DNA of 64,000 bases. It comes from Arenimonas composti TR7-09 = DSM 18010. GTDB taxonomy: Bacteria > Pseudomonadota > Gammaproteobacteria > Xanthomonadales > Xanthomonadaceae. The position numbers and the translations under genes are program-made. The stretch is taken from contig NZ_AUFF01000003.1 of assembly GCF_000426365.1 (NCBI RefSeq), positions 1-64,000 on the forward strand, given 5' to 3'. Positions 47,394-58,258 of the stretch are shown here, piece after piece; within the stretch, counting starts at the first letter, position 1, and each line of letters begins with the position of its first letter. The notes under the pieces are model-generated. The model did not search any database, was not told the origin of the DNA, and was given only the letters and a program-made list of their open reading frames with translations.

Positions 47394-47957
47394 TCAGATC
47401 TTGCCGACCAGGTCCAGCGACGGCGCGATGGTCTTGGCGCCTTCCTTCCACTTCGCCGGGCAGACCTCACCCGGATGCGCGGCGACGTACTGCGCGGCCT
47501 TCAGCTTGCGCAGGGTCTCGGACATGTCGCGGGCGATCGCGTTGTCGTGGATTTCCAGCGTCTTGATCACGCCTTCCGGGTTGATGATGAAGGTGCCGCG
47601 CAGGGCCAGGCCTTCCTCGTCGATGTGCACGCCGAACGCCTTCGTCAGCTGGTGGGTCGGGTCGCCGACCAGCGGGAACTGCGCCTTGCCGACGGCCGGC
47701 GAGGTCTCGTGCCACACCTTGTGCGAGAAGTGGGTGTCGGTGGTGACGATGTAGACCTCGGCGCCCATCTTCTGGAACTCGGCGTAGTTCGCGGCCGCGT
47801 CCTCGACCTCGGTCGGGCAGTTGAAGGTGAAGGCGGCCGGCATGAACACGACGACCGACCACTTGCCCTTCATCGAGGCATCGCTGACTTCGACGAACTT
47901 GCCGTTGTGGAAAGCCTGGGCCTTGAAGGCGGGGATCTGGGTGTTGATCAACGACAT
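47394..47957 (-). CDS. ahpC: Alkyl hydroperoxide reductase subunit C (peroxiredoxin)
   Basis: A 187-aa typical 2-Cys peroxiredoxin that reduces H2O2, organic peroxides and peroxynitrite. The peroxidatic Cys is in [18 protein letters not shown] near residue 47 and the resolving Cys in [15 protein letters not shown] near 166. [16 protein letters not shown] at 47957 is the family N terminus, with GAGGAAT before it; an in-frame start 25 codons upstream is unlikely. It is divergent from oxyR and upstream of ahpF. Confidence 0.98.
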   Translation of the reverse strand: MSLINTQIPAFKAQAFHNGKFVEVSDASMKGKWSVVVFMPAAFTFNCPTEVEDAAANYAEFQKMGAEVYIVTTDTHFSHKVWHETSPAVGKAQFPLVGDPTHQLTKAFGVHIDEEGLALRGTFIINPEGVIKTLEIHDNAIARDMSETLRKLKAAQYVAAHPGEVCPAKWKEGAKTIAPSLDLVGKI

Positions 47958-48027
47958 GGGTCGATTCCTCATGGTTGGTGGGTGGCTGGACGAGGCGAAT
48001 GTTGGCAGCCCCATCCCTGAAGGTAAA

Positions 48028-48064
48028 GGCAATTGATTTGATCGGCTCGATAGGCGCAGTATAT
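48028..48064. promoter_or_regulatory. Candidate OxyR-binding region, ahpC/oxyR intergenic
   Basis: ATAGGCGCAGTATAT at 48050-48064 resembles one OxyR half-site (ATAGntnnnanCTAT). The expected second half-site 22 nt away (48028-48042) matches only weakly. The 133-nt gap separates divergent ahpC and oxyR, where an OxyR site is expected from Xanthomonas. TATACT on the minus strand (48058-48063) could be an ahpC -10. Confidence 0.4.
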
Positions 48065-48090
48065 CACAACGCCCTGCCCGAGGCCTGCCG

Positions 48091-49032
48091 ATGAACCTGC
48101 GCGACCTGCGTTACCTCGTCGCCCTCGCCGACCACCTGCACTTCGGTCGCGCTGCGGAAGCCTCGCACGTCAGCCAGCCGACCCTGTCGACGCAGATCCG
48201 CAAGCTCGAGGACGAGCTCGGCGTCTCCCTCGTCGAGCGGGCGCCGCGGCAGGTGATGCTGACCGCGGCCGGCGAGGACATCGCCCGGCGCGCCCGCCGG
48301 GTGCTGGCCGAGGTCGAGCAGATGCGCGAGACCGCCCGCCGCACCGCCGACCCCGAGGCCGGCACGATCCGCCTCGGCCTGTTCCCGACGCTGGCGCCCT
48401 ATCTGCTGCCGCACGTGGTCGGCAAGCTGCGCCTGCGCTTCCCGCGCCTGCAGCTGCTGCTGGTCGAGGAGAAGACCGAGCCGCTGCTGCAGCAGCTGCG
48501 CGAAGGCCGGCTCGACGCCGCGGTGCTGGCTTTGCCGTTGCACGAGGACTGGCTGGAAATCGAACCGCTGTTCGCGGAACCCTTCCTGCTCGCGGTACCG
48601 CAGGGACACCCGCTGGCGGATCGCGACGACCTGTCCCTGCACGACCTCGACGACCAGCCGCTGCTGCTGCTCGAGGAAGGCCACTGCCTGCGCGACCAGG
48701 CGCTCGAGGTCTGCGCCCTGGCCGGCGCCGGCGAGCAGGAGGGCTTCCGCGCGACCAGTCTGGAAACGCTGCGGCAGATGGTCGCCGCCGGGGTCGGCGC
48801 GACCCTGCTGCCGGCGCTGGCGGTGCAGCCGCCGGTGGCGCCGTCGGAGGCGATCCATCTGGTCCGCTTCCGCGGCGAGCCGCCGAGCCGGCAGCTGGCG
48901 ATGGTCTGGCGGCGCAGTTCGGCCAGCGGCGACTTCCTGCGCAAGCTCGCGGCGGTGCTGCGTGACCTGCCGCCCGGCCTGCTGGCATCGACGCCACCGA
49001 TCGTCGCGGAATCGTCGGGAGGGACGCCATGA
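48091..49032 (+). CDS. oxyR: Hydrogen peroxide-responsive regulator OxyR
   Basis: A 313-aa LysR-family regulator. The N-terminal helix-turn-helix reads FGRAAEASHVSQPTLSTQIRKLEDELG. The redox pair is visible as LLEEGHCLRDQALEVCALAG, matching Cys199 and Cys208 of E. coli OxyR, so this is the peroxide sensor rather than another LysR protein. It is divergent from ahpC, its expected target, and overlaps the next gene by 4 nt. Confidence 0.96.
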   Translation: MNLRDLRYLVALADHLHFGRAAEASHVSQPTLSTQIRKLEDELGVSLVERAPRQVMLTAAGEDIARRARRVLAEVEQMRETARRTADPEAGTIRLGLFPTLAPYLLPHVVGKLRLRFPRLQLLLVEEKTEPLLQQLREGRLDAAVLALPLHEDWLEIEPLFAEPFLLAVPQGHPLADRDDLSLHDLDDQPLLLLEEGHCLRDQALEVCALAGAGEQEGFRATSLETLRQMVAAGVGATLLPALAVQPPVAPSEAIHLVRFRGEPPSRQLAMVWRRSSASGDFLRKLAAVLRDLPPGLLASTPPIVAESSGGTP

Positions 49033-49673
49033 ACAACCGCCACCTGTTCGCCGCGCTGGCGGTCTGCACCATCGCCTTCTTCTGGTTCGCGCGGAAGGAT
49101 CATGCCGCGGCGCTGGTCGCCACCGACGAGGGCGGCGGCCCGGTCGCCTGCCGGGTCGAACGCGGTCCCGGCAATCCCGGGCAGATCGACCTGCCGGCCG
49201 GTTTCGGCGCTTTCCGGCTCGGTCCCGCCGAGGTGACGCCGCTCGCCGCCTTCCACGTGCAGGCGCGGGTGCTGGGCCGCGAGGACTACCGCCACGACGC
49301 CGGCGCCCGCTGGTCGCCGACCGATCTGGCGCTCGGCTGGGGTCGGATGGCCGATCCGGCCGTGTACCGGCCGCTGCGGGTCAGCCAGGGCGGCCGCTGG
49401 TACCGCTACCAGTGGGGGCCCGAGGGGCCGCCGATCCCGCTTCCGGAGATCGTCCGCTCCAGCGCCAACATGCACATGATTCCGTCGAACGACGAGGTCG
49501 CACGCTCGCTGGCGCGGGTGGCGGAGGACGACGAGGTGATCGTCACCGGCCTGCTGGTGCAGCTCAACGGCGACGACGGCTACCGCTGGCGCAGTTCGCT
49601 GACCCGCGAGGACAGCGGCGACGGTGCCTGCGAGCTGGTCTACGTCTGTTCGCTGGAGATCCGCGGCCGCTGA
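49029..49673 (+). CDS. Conserved hypothetical protein downstream of oxyR
   Basis: A 214-aa protein with an N-terminal hydrophobic segment (residues 5-21, LFAALAVCTIAFFWFA) that is a signal anchor or signal peptide, then a soluble domain rich in Trp and Arg with GWGRMADPAVYRPLRVSQGG and YRYQWGPEGPPIPLPEIVRSS. Two Cys near the end (ACELVYVCSLEI) could form a disulfide. ATG overlaps the oxyR stop by 4 nt. An unknown gene, orfX, follows oxyR in Xanthomonas; this gene has that position, but homology is not shown. Confidence 0.8.
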   Translation: MNNRHLFAALAVCTIAFFWFARKDHAAALVATDEGGGPVACRVERGPGNPGQIDLPAGFGAFRLGPAEVTPLAAFHVQARVLGREDYRHDAGARWSPTDLALGWGRMADPAVYRPLRVSQGGRWYRYQWGPEGPPIPLPEIVRSSANMHMIPSNDEVARSLARVAEDDEVIVTGLLVQLNGDDGYRWRSSLTREDSGDGACELVYVCSLEIRGR

Positions 49674-49695
49674 GGTCGCGCGCCGACGCCGGCGC

Positions 49696-50217
49696 TCAGA
49701 CCTGCAGCACCGCGTGCAGCGGCGCCGACCGGTGCCAGCGGGCACGACCTCCGAGCGCGGCGATCTCCAGCAGCACGGTCGCCCCGGCGATCCGCGCGCC
49801 CAGGCCGGTTTCCAGCAGCCGCGCCGCCGCATCGAGCGTGCCGCCGGTCGCCAGCACGTCGTCGAGCAGCAACACCGGCGCAGCTTGCGGAAGCGCGTCG
49901 GCCTGCACCTGCAGGCGATCGCTGCCGTATTCGAGCGCGTATTCGACCTCACGCAGCACGCCGGGGAGCTTGCCGGGCTTGCGCAGCGGCACGAAGCCGA
50001 TGGCGAGCTCGCGCGCGACCGCGGCGCCGAGGATGAAACCGCGCGCCTCGATCCCGGCGACGGCGACGAGGCCGGCGCCGCGCCACGGCTCCGCCAGCGC
50101 GGCGACCGCCGCCGCGAAACCGCGGCCGTCGGCGAGCAGCGGCGCGATGTCGCGGAACTGGACGCCGGGCGTCGGGAAGTCGGGAACGGTGCGGATCAGA
50201 TGGGCGAAACCGGGCAT
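49696..50217 (-). CDS. apt: Adenine phosphoribosyltransferase
   Basis: Apt salvages adenine with PRPP to AMP. The 173-aa protein has [20 protein letters not shown] at the N terminus, [32 protein letters not shown] and the PRPP motif [17 protein letters not shown] near residue 118. The frame is open for over a kilobase upstream, but MPGFAHLIR at 50217 gives the right length. Its start overlaps the stop of the GGDEF-like gene by one base (TGATG). Confidence 0.95.
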   Translation of the reverse strand: MPGFAHLIRTVPDFPTPGVQFRDIAPLLADGRGFAAAVAALAEPWRGAGLVAVAGIEARGFILGAAVARELAIGFVPLRKPGKLPGVLREVEYALEYGSDRLQVQADALPQAAPVLLLDDVLATGGTLDAAARLLETGLGARIAGATVLLEIAALGGRARWHRSAPLHAVLQV

Positions 50218-52445
50218 CAGCTGAACACCTGGTTGCCGCCGTTGCGGCGCGCGATCTGCGCGGCACGGTCGGCCCGCTGCAGCAGGATCACCGGATCGCG
50301 GTCGTCGCCGAGCTGGGCGACGCCGATGCTGATCGACAGCATCGGCGCGATCTTCGGGTCGATCGGCAGCCGCGTCATCGCGACGCGCAGCCGTTCGGCG
50401 TAGTCGCGGGCCTCGATCAGGCGGCGGTTCTCGGCGATCACCACGAAGCCGTCGTCGCCGCCGCGTCCGACCAGGTCGCCGTAGTCGATCTCGTCGCGCA
50501 GCAGTTCGGCGACCGGGCGCAGCGCCGCGGCCAGCGCGTCGGCGCCGCCGGCGGCACGCAGGGAATCGGCCTGGTCCAGCAGCACCGCGAGCACCGACAG
50601 GGGTTTCTGCCGCTGCCGGGTCGCATCGATGCGCTTCTGCAGATGCGCGCGCAGTGGTTCGGTGCGCAGCAGGCCGGTGTCGGGGTCGGTCTCGGCGGTG
50701 CGCTGGGCGCTGACCGCCGCCGCGGCCTCCTCGCCGGCGAGCATCGCGACCTGGGCGAACTCGGCGCACAGGTCGAGTTCGTCGTCGCTGTAGGTGACGT
50801 CCTTCGCGCGTTCGACCAGCAGCGCGCCCCAGCCCGGCTTCGGCACCGGCAGCGGGATCACCGCCAGCTGCACCTGGTCGAGCGGTCCCTCGGGGCCGTC
50901 GAAGTCGATCGAGATCTGCTGCGGCGCGCGCAGGCGGCTGATGTTCTTCAGCAGGGTCGCGCGCTGCGCCAGCAGTTCCCGGTAGCGCGGCTCGGCCTCC
51001 TTGGGCTCGACCTGCAGCTGGTCGTCGCCGCGGAAGTTGTTCGCGACCACCGCCGCCGAGGTCTGCGGCAACACCGTCTTCAGGCCGTCGAGCAGGCGGC
51101 GGAACGCGATCCAGGTCATGTCGCCGTCGTCGGCGTTCTTCAGCCCCGACTGCAGCGAGGCCAGCAGGCGCTCGCGGGCGAGCTTGATCTTCTCTTCCGG
51201 GCTCGGCTCCGGCGGTGTCGCCCGCCGGCGGACCTGCCAGCGCTGCAGCGCCGAGCGGATCCACGGCAGGGCGACCAGCAGCACCATCGTCGCGGCCAGC
51301 ATCAGCTGCCAGCCGTACAGGTAGAACAGCGTCGGCCGCAGGATCTGGCGGTCGCAGAGCTCGCGCAGCACCCACAGCGCGACCAGCATCGACAGGCTCG
51401 CCAGGGGCGCCCAGCGGGTCGCCCGCGAGTCGCACAGCAGCATCAGCGCGCTGACGAGGATCGCCGCGGCGAAACCGGCCGTCGCGACGACCTGCACCAG
51501 GCGGGCGTCGGTGCCCGACACGAGCACCATGCTGGCGAGTGCGGCGGCGATCAGCGACCAGGCCAGGCCGCGCGCGTAGGGCCACAGCCACGGCGCCGAG
51601 CGTTCCACCGCCGAATAGCGTGCCGTCGCCAGCACCAGCGGTCCGGCCGCCAGCAGCAGCAGCGCCATCGGCGCGGTGGCACCGAAGTTCGCGAGCCGGG
51701 CGACCTCGGGCAGCGAATACAGATGGCCGTTGATGCCCAGGCAGGCCAGCCACGAGGCCACCGCGGCGGCGCTGACCGCCAGCGCGCCGCTGGACGGTTC
51801 GCGCAGGCGGCGGGCGAGCCCCAGCGCCGCGGCCAGCAGCAGCAGGCCGTAGACCGAGCGGAAGTAGACCCGCGCGCCCGCCGAGGCGCGCTCGGAGGCG
51901 GCCACGGGCAGCACGCTGACGTGCAGGCCGCCGCGGACGTCGCCTTCCAGTTCCAGGTAGAGCTCGATCTCGCCGGAGAGCCCCGGTGGCAGCGGCAGTT
52001 CGAACTGCGACGACCACGGCTCGCGTTCGCCCGGAGCCTCGTAGAAGGTGCGCTCGAGCACCAGGCTGCCGTCGGGCAGGCGCAGGCGCACGACGTTCAG
52101 CGGCACCCGCACGATGTCGATCTGCCAGCGCTCGGACGGCCCGGGCGGCAGCCGGGTGCGCAGGCGCGCCCAGACGGCCTTGTCGGGATGCGCATCGAGG
52201 CGGGCGCCGGGGCTCAGCAGCGGGATGAAGCCGAGGCGGGCGCGGCCACTGGTGATCTCGGGCAGCGGCGTGCCCAGTGGCGCCTCCAGGATCGCGAGGT
52301 CGAACGGCAGCGAGACGGGCGGCGCCGCGTCCGCGCTCGCGCCCTGGCGCTCCGGCGTGGCGATGGCACCACCGGCTCCGATCAGGCCCAGACAGGCGAC
52401 CAGGACGATGGCGAGTGCAGAGATGATCCGACCGGTGCGCTGCAT
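50217..52445 (-). CDS. 7TMR-DISM-like membrane protein with degenerate GGDEF domain
   Basis: A 742-aa inner-membrane signalling protein. A signal peptide is followed by a periplasmic beta domain (about 40-200) with [14 protein letters not shown], then seven or so TM helices (about 210-400), a GAF-like region (about 440-590) and a C-terminal GGDEF-fold domain. The active-site signature reads [12 protein letters not shown], so the GGDEF position aligns as GDDGF: the catalytic Glu and one Gly are replaced. This predicts loss of diguanylate cyclase activity. It is coupled to apt by TGATG. Confidence 0.88.
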   Translation of the reverse strand: MQRTGRIISALAIVLVACLGLIGAGGAIATPERQGASADAAPPVSLPFDLAILEAPLGTPLPEITSGRARLGFIPLLSPGARLDAHPDKAVWARLRTRLPPGPSERWQIDIVRVPLNVVRLRLPDGSLVLERTFYEAPGEREPWSSQFELPLPPGLSGEIELYLELEGDVRGGLHVSVLPVAASERASAGARVYFRSVYGLLLLAAALGLARRLREPSSGALAVSAAAVASWLACLGINGHLYSLPEVARLANFGATAPMALLLLAAGPLVLATARYSAVERSAPWLWPYARGLAWSLIAAALASMVLVSGTDARLVQVVATAGFAAAILVSALMLLCDSRATRWAPLASLSMLVALWVLRELCDRQILRPTLFYLYGWQLMLAATMVLLVALPWIRSALQRWQVRRRATPPEPSPEEKIKLARERLLASLQSGLKNADDGDMTWIAFRRLLDGLKTVLPQTSAAVVANNFRGDDQLQVEPKEAEPRYRELLAQRATLLKNISRLRAPQQISIDFDGPEGPLDQVQLAVIPLPVPKPGWGALLVERAKDVTYSDDELDLCAEFAQVAMLAGEEAAAAVSAQRTAETDPDTGLLRTEPLRAHLQKRIDATRQRQKPLSVLAVLLDQADSLRAAGGADALAAALRPVAELLRDEIDYGDLVGRGGDDGFVVIAENRRLIEARDYAERLRVAMTRLPIDPKIAPMLSISIGVAQLGDDRDPVILLQRADRAAQIARRNGGNQVFS

Positions 52446-52551
52446 GCGTACCCGCTCCCCGAAAAACTTCCATCCCCTGTCCGGCGATTCTAACCTCGGG
52501 CAGGGCCGCTGCCGGTAAACTTCCCGACCCCACCGCAGATCCCCCGTGCGC
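52446..52551. promoter_or_regulatory. Divergent promoter region, GGDEF-like gene versus glnS
   Basis: This 106-nt gap lies between divergent starts. TAACCT at 52491-52496 and GGTAAA near 52513 are AT-richer islands that could belong to glnS promoters, but no pair of boxes at standard spacing stands out. Confidence 0.3.
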
Positions 52552-54288
<1,737 letters not shown>

Positions 54289-54289
54289 G

Positions 54290-54844
54290 GTGATCCATGC
54301 GCAACTGCACCTGACGCTGCCGGCCTGGATCCACGAGGACGTCGACGAGCAGCGCGCCTATCCGGCGCCGGACGACAAGATCGCGCTGGCGATCCAGCTC
54401 TCGCGCCGCAACGTCGAGCACCGCAGCGGCGGCCCGTTCGGCGCCGCGGTGTTCCGCGACGACCGCCTCGTCGGCGTCGGCGTCAACCGCGTCGTCCCGC
54501 ACAACTGCTCGGCCGCGCACGCCGAGATCATGGCGATCGCGACCAGCCAGCAGCGCCTGCAGAACTTCCGCATGAACCTCGCCGGCGGCCGCATCACGCT
54601 GGCGACGTCGGCGCAGCCCTGTTCGATGTGCTACGGCGCGTCGATCTGGGCCGGCATCGACGAACTGCTGATCGCCGCGACCGCCGACGACGTGCAGACC
54701 CTCGCCGGCTTCGACGAGGGCCCGCTGCCCGCCGACTGGCGCGGCGAACTCGAGCGCCGCGGCATCGCCGTGCAGGAAGGGCTGATGCGCGACCACGCCC
54801 GCGACGTGCTGCGCGACTACGGCCGGGACGGCCTTGTCTACTGA
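54290..54844 (+). CDS. Nucleoside/guanine deaminase-like protein (CDA fold)
   Basis: A 184-aa zinc-dependent deaminase. The zinc ligands are seen in [16 protein letters not shown] (HAE, His ligand and catalytic Glu) near residue 78 and [16 protein letters not shown] (PCxxC) near 110, preceded by [16 protein letters not shown]-like FGAAVF. These fit the guanine deaminase and CMP/dCMP-deaminase group more than TadA; the exact substrate is uncertain. GTG 54290 has GGGAGG upstream and directly follows glnS. Its last 11 nt overlap rlmM. Confidence 0.88.
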   Translation: MIHAQLHLTLPAWIHEDVDEQRAYPAPDDKIALAIQLSRRNVEHRSGGPFGAAVFRDDRLVGVGVNRVVPHNCSAAHAEIMAIATSQQRLQNFRMNLAGGRITLATSAQPCSMCYGASIWAGIDELLIAATADDVQTLAGFDEGPLPADWRGELERRGIAVQEGLMRDHARDVLRDYGRDGLVY

Positions 54845-55880
54845 AGGCCTGCTGGGCTACTGCCGCGCCGGCTTCGAGCCGGAGCTGGCGGCCGAGTTCG
54901 CCGAGCGCGCGGCCGCCGCGGGCTTCCCCGGCTACGCGCGCACCGACCGCGGCAGCGGCTTCGTGCGCTTCCTCGGCGTCGACGATCCGGCGGCGCTGGC
55001 GCGCGCCCTGCCCTGGTCGACGCTGATCTTCGCGCGCCAGAAGCTGCGCCTGCTGGCGGAAGTCGCCGGCATGGATCCGAAGGACCGCATCGCGCCGATC
55101 ATGGACGCGCTCGGCGGCCGCGGCCGCCACGGCGACGTCTGGGTCGAACATCCCGATTCCGACGCCGGCAAGCCGCTCGCCGGGCTCGCGCGCGCCCTCG
55201 GCAATGCCCTGCGCCCGGCGCTGCGCCAGCGCGGCCTGCTCAGCGAGCGCGAGGATCCGCGGCTGCCGCGCCTGCACGTGCTGCTGCTCGACGGCGACCA
55301 TTGCCTGCTCGCCAGCGCCGACCCCGGCGACGCCTCGCCCTGGCCGCTCGGCGTGCCGCGCCTGCGCGCGCATGCCGACGCGCCGAGCCGCAGCGCGCTG
55401 AAGCTGGAAGAGGCGCTGCTCACGCTGCTGACGCCGGCGGAGCGCGAGCAGTGGCTGTTGCCCGGCATGAGCGCCGCCGATCTCGGCGCCGCGCCCGGTG
55501 GCTGGAGCTGGGTGCTGGCGAAGCGGCACGTGCGCGTGTTCGCGATCGACAACGGCCCGCTCGCGCAGAGCGCGCTCGACACCGGCATCATCGAACACGT
55601 GCGCGCCGACGGCTTCCGCTGGACGCCGCCGAAGCCGCTCGACTGGATGGTCTGCGACATGGTCGAGTCGCCGCGCAAGGTCGCCGACCGCATGGCCACC
55701 TGGTTCCGCGAAGGCTGGTGCAAGCGCGCGGTGTTCAACCTGAAGCTGCCGATGAAGAAGCGCTGGGACGAGACCCGCGACTGCCTGCAGCATTTCGTCG
55801 ATCACGCCGGCCGGCCGTTGACGCTGCGCGCGAAGCAGCTCTACCACGACCGCGAGGAGATCACCGTCCATGCGCACTGA
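54834..55880 (+). CDS. rlmM: 23S rRNA 2'-O-ribose methyltransferase RlmM
   Basis: RlmM methylates C2498 of 23S rRNA. The 348-aa protein has an N-terminal THUMP-like domain and a C-terminal Rossmann methyltransferase with the SAM motif SAADLGAAPGGWSWVLAKR near residue 215, VCDMVESPRKVADRMATW and a basic end including KLPMKKRWDETR. The start is TTG, within the last 11 nt of the deaminase gene; no better start exists downstream near the conserved LGYCRAGFEPELA. Its own last 11 nt overlap the EF-hand gene. Confidence 0.93.
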   Translation: MSTEGLLGYCRAGFEPELAAEFAERAAAAGFPGYARTDRGSGFVRFLGVDDPAALARALPWSTLIFARQKLRLLAEVAGMDPKDRIAPIMDALGGRGRHGDVWVEHPDSDAGKPLAGLARALGNALRPALRQRGLLSEREDPRLPRLHVLLLDGDHCLLASADPGDASPWPLGVPRLRAHADAPSRSALKLEEALLTLLTPAEREQWLLPGMSAADLGAAPGGWSWVLAKRHVRVFAIDNGPLAQSALDTGIIEHVRADGFRWTPPKPLDWMVCDMVESPRKVADRMATWFREGWCKRAVFNLKLPMKKRWDETRDCLQHFVDHAGRPLTLRAKQLYHDREEITVHAH

Positions 55881-56211
55881 AGCCACGCTGCGTCCATTCG
55901 CCCTCGCCCTCGTGCTGGCGTTCGCCGCCGGCGGCGCCGCGGCGCAGGAAGACGACTGGTTCGCGCGCGTCGACACCGACGGCGACGGCCGCGTGTCGCT
56001 GCCGGAATTCCTCGAGAAGATGAGCTGGGCCTTCACCCAGCGCGACAACAACGGCGACGGCGTGCTGCAGCCGGAAGAACAGCACGTGCCGAACGCCCGC
56101 GCGATCACGCTCGCCGATCACCACGCGCGCTTCGAGCGGCAGTTCCGGCGCCAGGACAGCGACGGCGACGGCTTCCTCAGCCGCCGCGAACTCCTCGCCC
56201 CGCCGCGCTGA
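55870..56211 (+). CDS. Exported EF-hand protein
   Basis: A 113-aa protein with a signal peptide (residues 1 to about 25, ending GGAAAQ). Three EF-hand loops follow: DTDGDGRVSLPEF near 35, DNNGDGVLQPEE near 59 and DSDGDGFLSRRE near 95. The calcium-coordinating Asp/Asn positions are intact, so calcium binding in the periplasm is likely. It overlaps rlmM by 11 nt. A REP array begins 24 nt after the stop. Confidence 0.88.
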   Translation: MRTEATLRPFALALVLAFAAGGAAAQEDDWFARVDTDGDGRVSLPEFLEKMSWAFTQRDNNGDGVLQPEEQHVPNARAITLADHHARFERQFRRQDSDGDGFLSRRELLAPPR

Positions 56212-56235
56212 GCGCCCCCGCCCCCGATCCACATT

Positions 56236-56371
56236 GTAGGAGCGGCTTCAGCCGCGATGCTTTTCCGGCCGGAAGCATCGCGGCTGAAGCCGCTCCTACA
56301 TCCGGGCAGGGCATCGCGGCTGAAGCCGCTCCTACATCCGGGCAGGGCATCGCGGCTGAAGCCGCTCCTAC
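56236..56371. repeat. REP array: one inverted and three tandem units
   Basis: A 23-nt REP-like palindromic unit (starting GTAGGAGCGGCTTC) occurs at 56236-56258 forwards and at 56277-56299, 56313-56335 and 56349-56371 reversed. The three reversed units have an exact 36-nt period with a constant 13-nt spacer. The array fills the gap between the convergent EF-hand and MAPEG genes. Other copies are at 21366, 28888, 45663, 57256 and 57336. Confidence 0.95.
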
Positions 56372-56382
56372 AGAGGCGGGGG

Positions 56383-56796
56383 TCAGCCGTAGACGGGGGT
56401 GTCGAGGACGGCCGGCTGGTGCAGGTAGCCGTAGATCGCGAATCCCGACATCGCGACCATCAGCAGCAGGGTCAGCGCGGTGCCGAGGAAGCGGCCGGGG
56501 CTGGCGGCGGAGCTGCGACTCAGTCCCCAGGCGTGCAGCAGGCGCGAGATGAACAGCGTGCAGCCGAACACGTGGATCACCGCGTCCTCGTAGCCGTTGA
56601 GCTCCATGCCGCCGAGCAGCAGCAGGGCCAGCGGCAGGTACTCGATCGCGTTGGCGTGCACGCGGATGCGCTTCTGCAGTACCGGATTGCCGCCGTCACC
56701 GATGCCGATGCGCAGGCGCAGGCGGGCGACGATCACCCGCAGCGCGAGCGCGATGACCAGCAGGGTGCAGAGCGCGGCGTAGAACAGGGTGATCAT
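56383..56796 (-). CDS. MAPEG-family membrane protein
   Basis: A 137-aa membrane protein with four TM helices (about 2-20, 50-68, 74-92, 103-122). The MAPEG signature is visible as RIRVHANAIEYLPLALLLLGGMELNG, with the conserved Arg, Asn and Glu residues of the glutathione-binding region. Bacterial MAPEG members are glutathione-S-transferase or peroxidase-like; the substrate is not known. The DUF4920 gene is 24 nt upstream on the same strand. Confidence 0.9.
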   Translation of the reverse strand: MITLFYAALCTLLVIALALRVIVARLRLRIGIGDGGNPVLQKRIRVHANAIEYLPLALLLLGGMELNGYEDAVIHVFGCTLFISRLLHAWGLSRSSAASPGRFLGTALTLLLMVAMSGFAIYGYLHQPAVLDTPVYG

Positions 56797-56820
56797 CGAA
56801 GGGCTTCCCGGGGCGATGGT

Positions 56821-57240
56821 TCAGAGCACGCGGATCGCGGTGGCGACGATGCGCAGTTCCTCGCTCGCCGGGGCCGCGGCGCCGTCGTCCTCGACCAGAT
56901 GCCGGGCGTGGTCCTCGCTGATCGGCTCGACCTCGAGCACGCCCCAGGCGATCGCCTCGCCGCTGGCGTCCTTCGGCACCGCGAAGCCGTGGTCCTTCGC
57001 CATCACCCGCGCGCTGTGGCCGTCGCTTTCGAGCACGACCCAGCAACCGGCCTTCTGGCAGACCTGGGTGATGCGGCCACGATAGAGCGCGGGCGCGCCG
57101 GTGCGCGCGGCCGGATCGGTGGCGGCGACGGCGATGTCGATCGCCTCGCCCTCCGGCATCGCCGCACCGTAATCGGCCGCATCGGCGTTGGTGGTGACGA
57201 TTGCGGCGAAGAACAGCGCGAGCAGACTCTTGAACTTCAT
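56821..57240 (-). CDS. DUF4920-domain exported protein
   Basis: A 139-aa exported protein with a signal peptide ending near NADAAD. The domain has YRGRITQVCQKAGCWVVLES with two Cys five residues apart, RVMAKDHGFAVPKDASGEAI, and a C-terminal strand. DUF4920 proteins have an OB-fold-like pattern and are found with metal- or redox-linked genes; function is unknown. It is flanked by REP pairs and precedes the MAPEG gene. Confidence 0.85.
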   Translation of the reverse strand: MKFKSLLALFFAAIVTTNADAADYGAAMPEGEAIDIAVAATDPAARTGAPALYRGRITQVCQKAGCWVVLESDGHSARVMAKDHGFAVPKDASGEAIAWGVLEVEPISEDHARHLVEDDGAAAPASEELRIVATAIRVL

Positions 57241-57255
57241 CGGACCCTCCAGCCT

Positions 57256-57358
57256 GTAGGAGCGGCTTCAGCCGCGATCCTGAAACTACCTCACTCTTCC
57301 TGTAACCGCTGCGCGCGCTTCGCGCGGATAGCCGGATCGCGGCTGAAGCCGCTCCTAC
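57256..57358. repeat. Inverted REP pair
   Basis: Two REP units in opposite orientation (57256-57278 and 57336-57358) bracket a 57-nt centre with a GCGCGCTTCGCGC palindrome. The right unit covers the TAG stop codon of the MBL-fold gene (57355-57357). The left unit lies just upstream of the DUF4920 start. Confidence 0.93.
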
Positions 57359-58245
57359 AGGGGGCTTTCGCGGGCGCGCAGCGCGGCGACCTCGTGCGTC
57401 GTCGAGAACCTGCCCTTGGCATCGCGTGTCACCGCCGCGAGCGCGCATTCGGGATCGTGGGTGAAGAACAGATGGACGTTGCGGTCCAGCTTGTCCTCGA
57501 GGAAGGCGCGCTTCTCGTCGATCAGCATTTCCGGGTAGCGGTCGTAGCCCATCGTGATCGGCACGTGCACCCAGGCGCGGCCGGGGATCAGGTCGGCGCA
57601 GAACACCAGGCCGCCGTGCGGGCGGCCGTCGGTTCCGGGAGCGCCGCAGATCTCGGCCAGCATCAGCCCCGGCGTGTGGCCTTCGCTGAAATGGAAGCGC
57701 ACGGTGTCGCCGAGCGCCGCGCAGTGCTCGCCTTCGACGAGTTGCAGGCGGCCGCTGGCCTGCAGCAGCGGCGCCAGTTCCGGGATGAAGCTGGCGCGGT
57801 CGCGCGGATGCGGACTGGTGGCACGACGCCAGTGGTCGGCGCCGACGACGTAGGTCGCGTTCGGGAACAGCAGTTCCGGGGCACCGCCGTCGCGCCACGG
57901 CGCCAGCAGGCCGCCGGCGTGGTCGAAGTGCAGGTGGCTGAGCACGACGACGTCGACGTCCTCGTGCGAGAACCCGGCCTCCGCCAGCGAATCCAGCAGC
58001 ACGTGCCGGTCCTCGGCGACGCCGTAGCGCTCGCGCAGCTTCGGCTCGAAGAAGACGCCGATGCCGGTCTCGAACAGCACGGTCTTGCCGTTCAGCGGCG
58101 CCGCCAGCAGGCCGCGGCAGGCCAGGCGGATGCGGTTGCGCTCATCCGGGGGCGTCCACTTCTCCCACATCGCCCGCGGCGCGTTGCCGAACATCGCGCC
58201 GCCGTCGAGCAGCTGCGAATTTCCCATCACCGACCACAGTTTCAT
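57355..58245 (-). CDS. MBL-fold metallohydrolase
   Basis: A 296-aa metallo-beta-lactamase-fold hydrolase. The metal motif is [19 protein letters not shown] near residue 105, with further ligands in [11 protein letters not shown] and the later FFTHDPECA. The N terminus [21 protein letters not shown] is characteristic of a conserved proteobacterial group without known substrate. GAGGCAGG precedes the ATG. The stop codon lies in a REP unit, so the last residues may have been altered by repeat insertion. Confidence 0.9.
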   Translation of the reverse strand: MKLWSVMGNSQLLDGGAMFGNAPRAMWEKWTPPDERNRIRLACRGLLAAPLNGKTVLFETGIGVFFEPKLRERYGVAEDRHVLLDSLAEAGFSHEDVDVVVLSHLHFDHAGGLLAPWRDGGAPELLFPNATYVVGADHWRRATSPHPRDRASFIPELAPLLQASGRLQLVEGEHCAALGDTVRFHFSEGHTPGLMLAEICGAPGTDGRPHGGLVFCADLIPGRAWVHVPITMGYDRYPEMLIDEKRAFLEDKLDRNVHLFFTHDPECALAAVTRDAKGRFSTTHEVAALRARESPL

Positions 58246-58258
58246 TCGCCTGCCTCTT

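Noticed and set aside
56277-56371. CRISPR-like array with regular 36-nt period
   Set aside because: The 13-nt spacers are identical and too short, the repeat is the REP palindrome found elsewhere in the window, and there are no cas genes.
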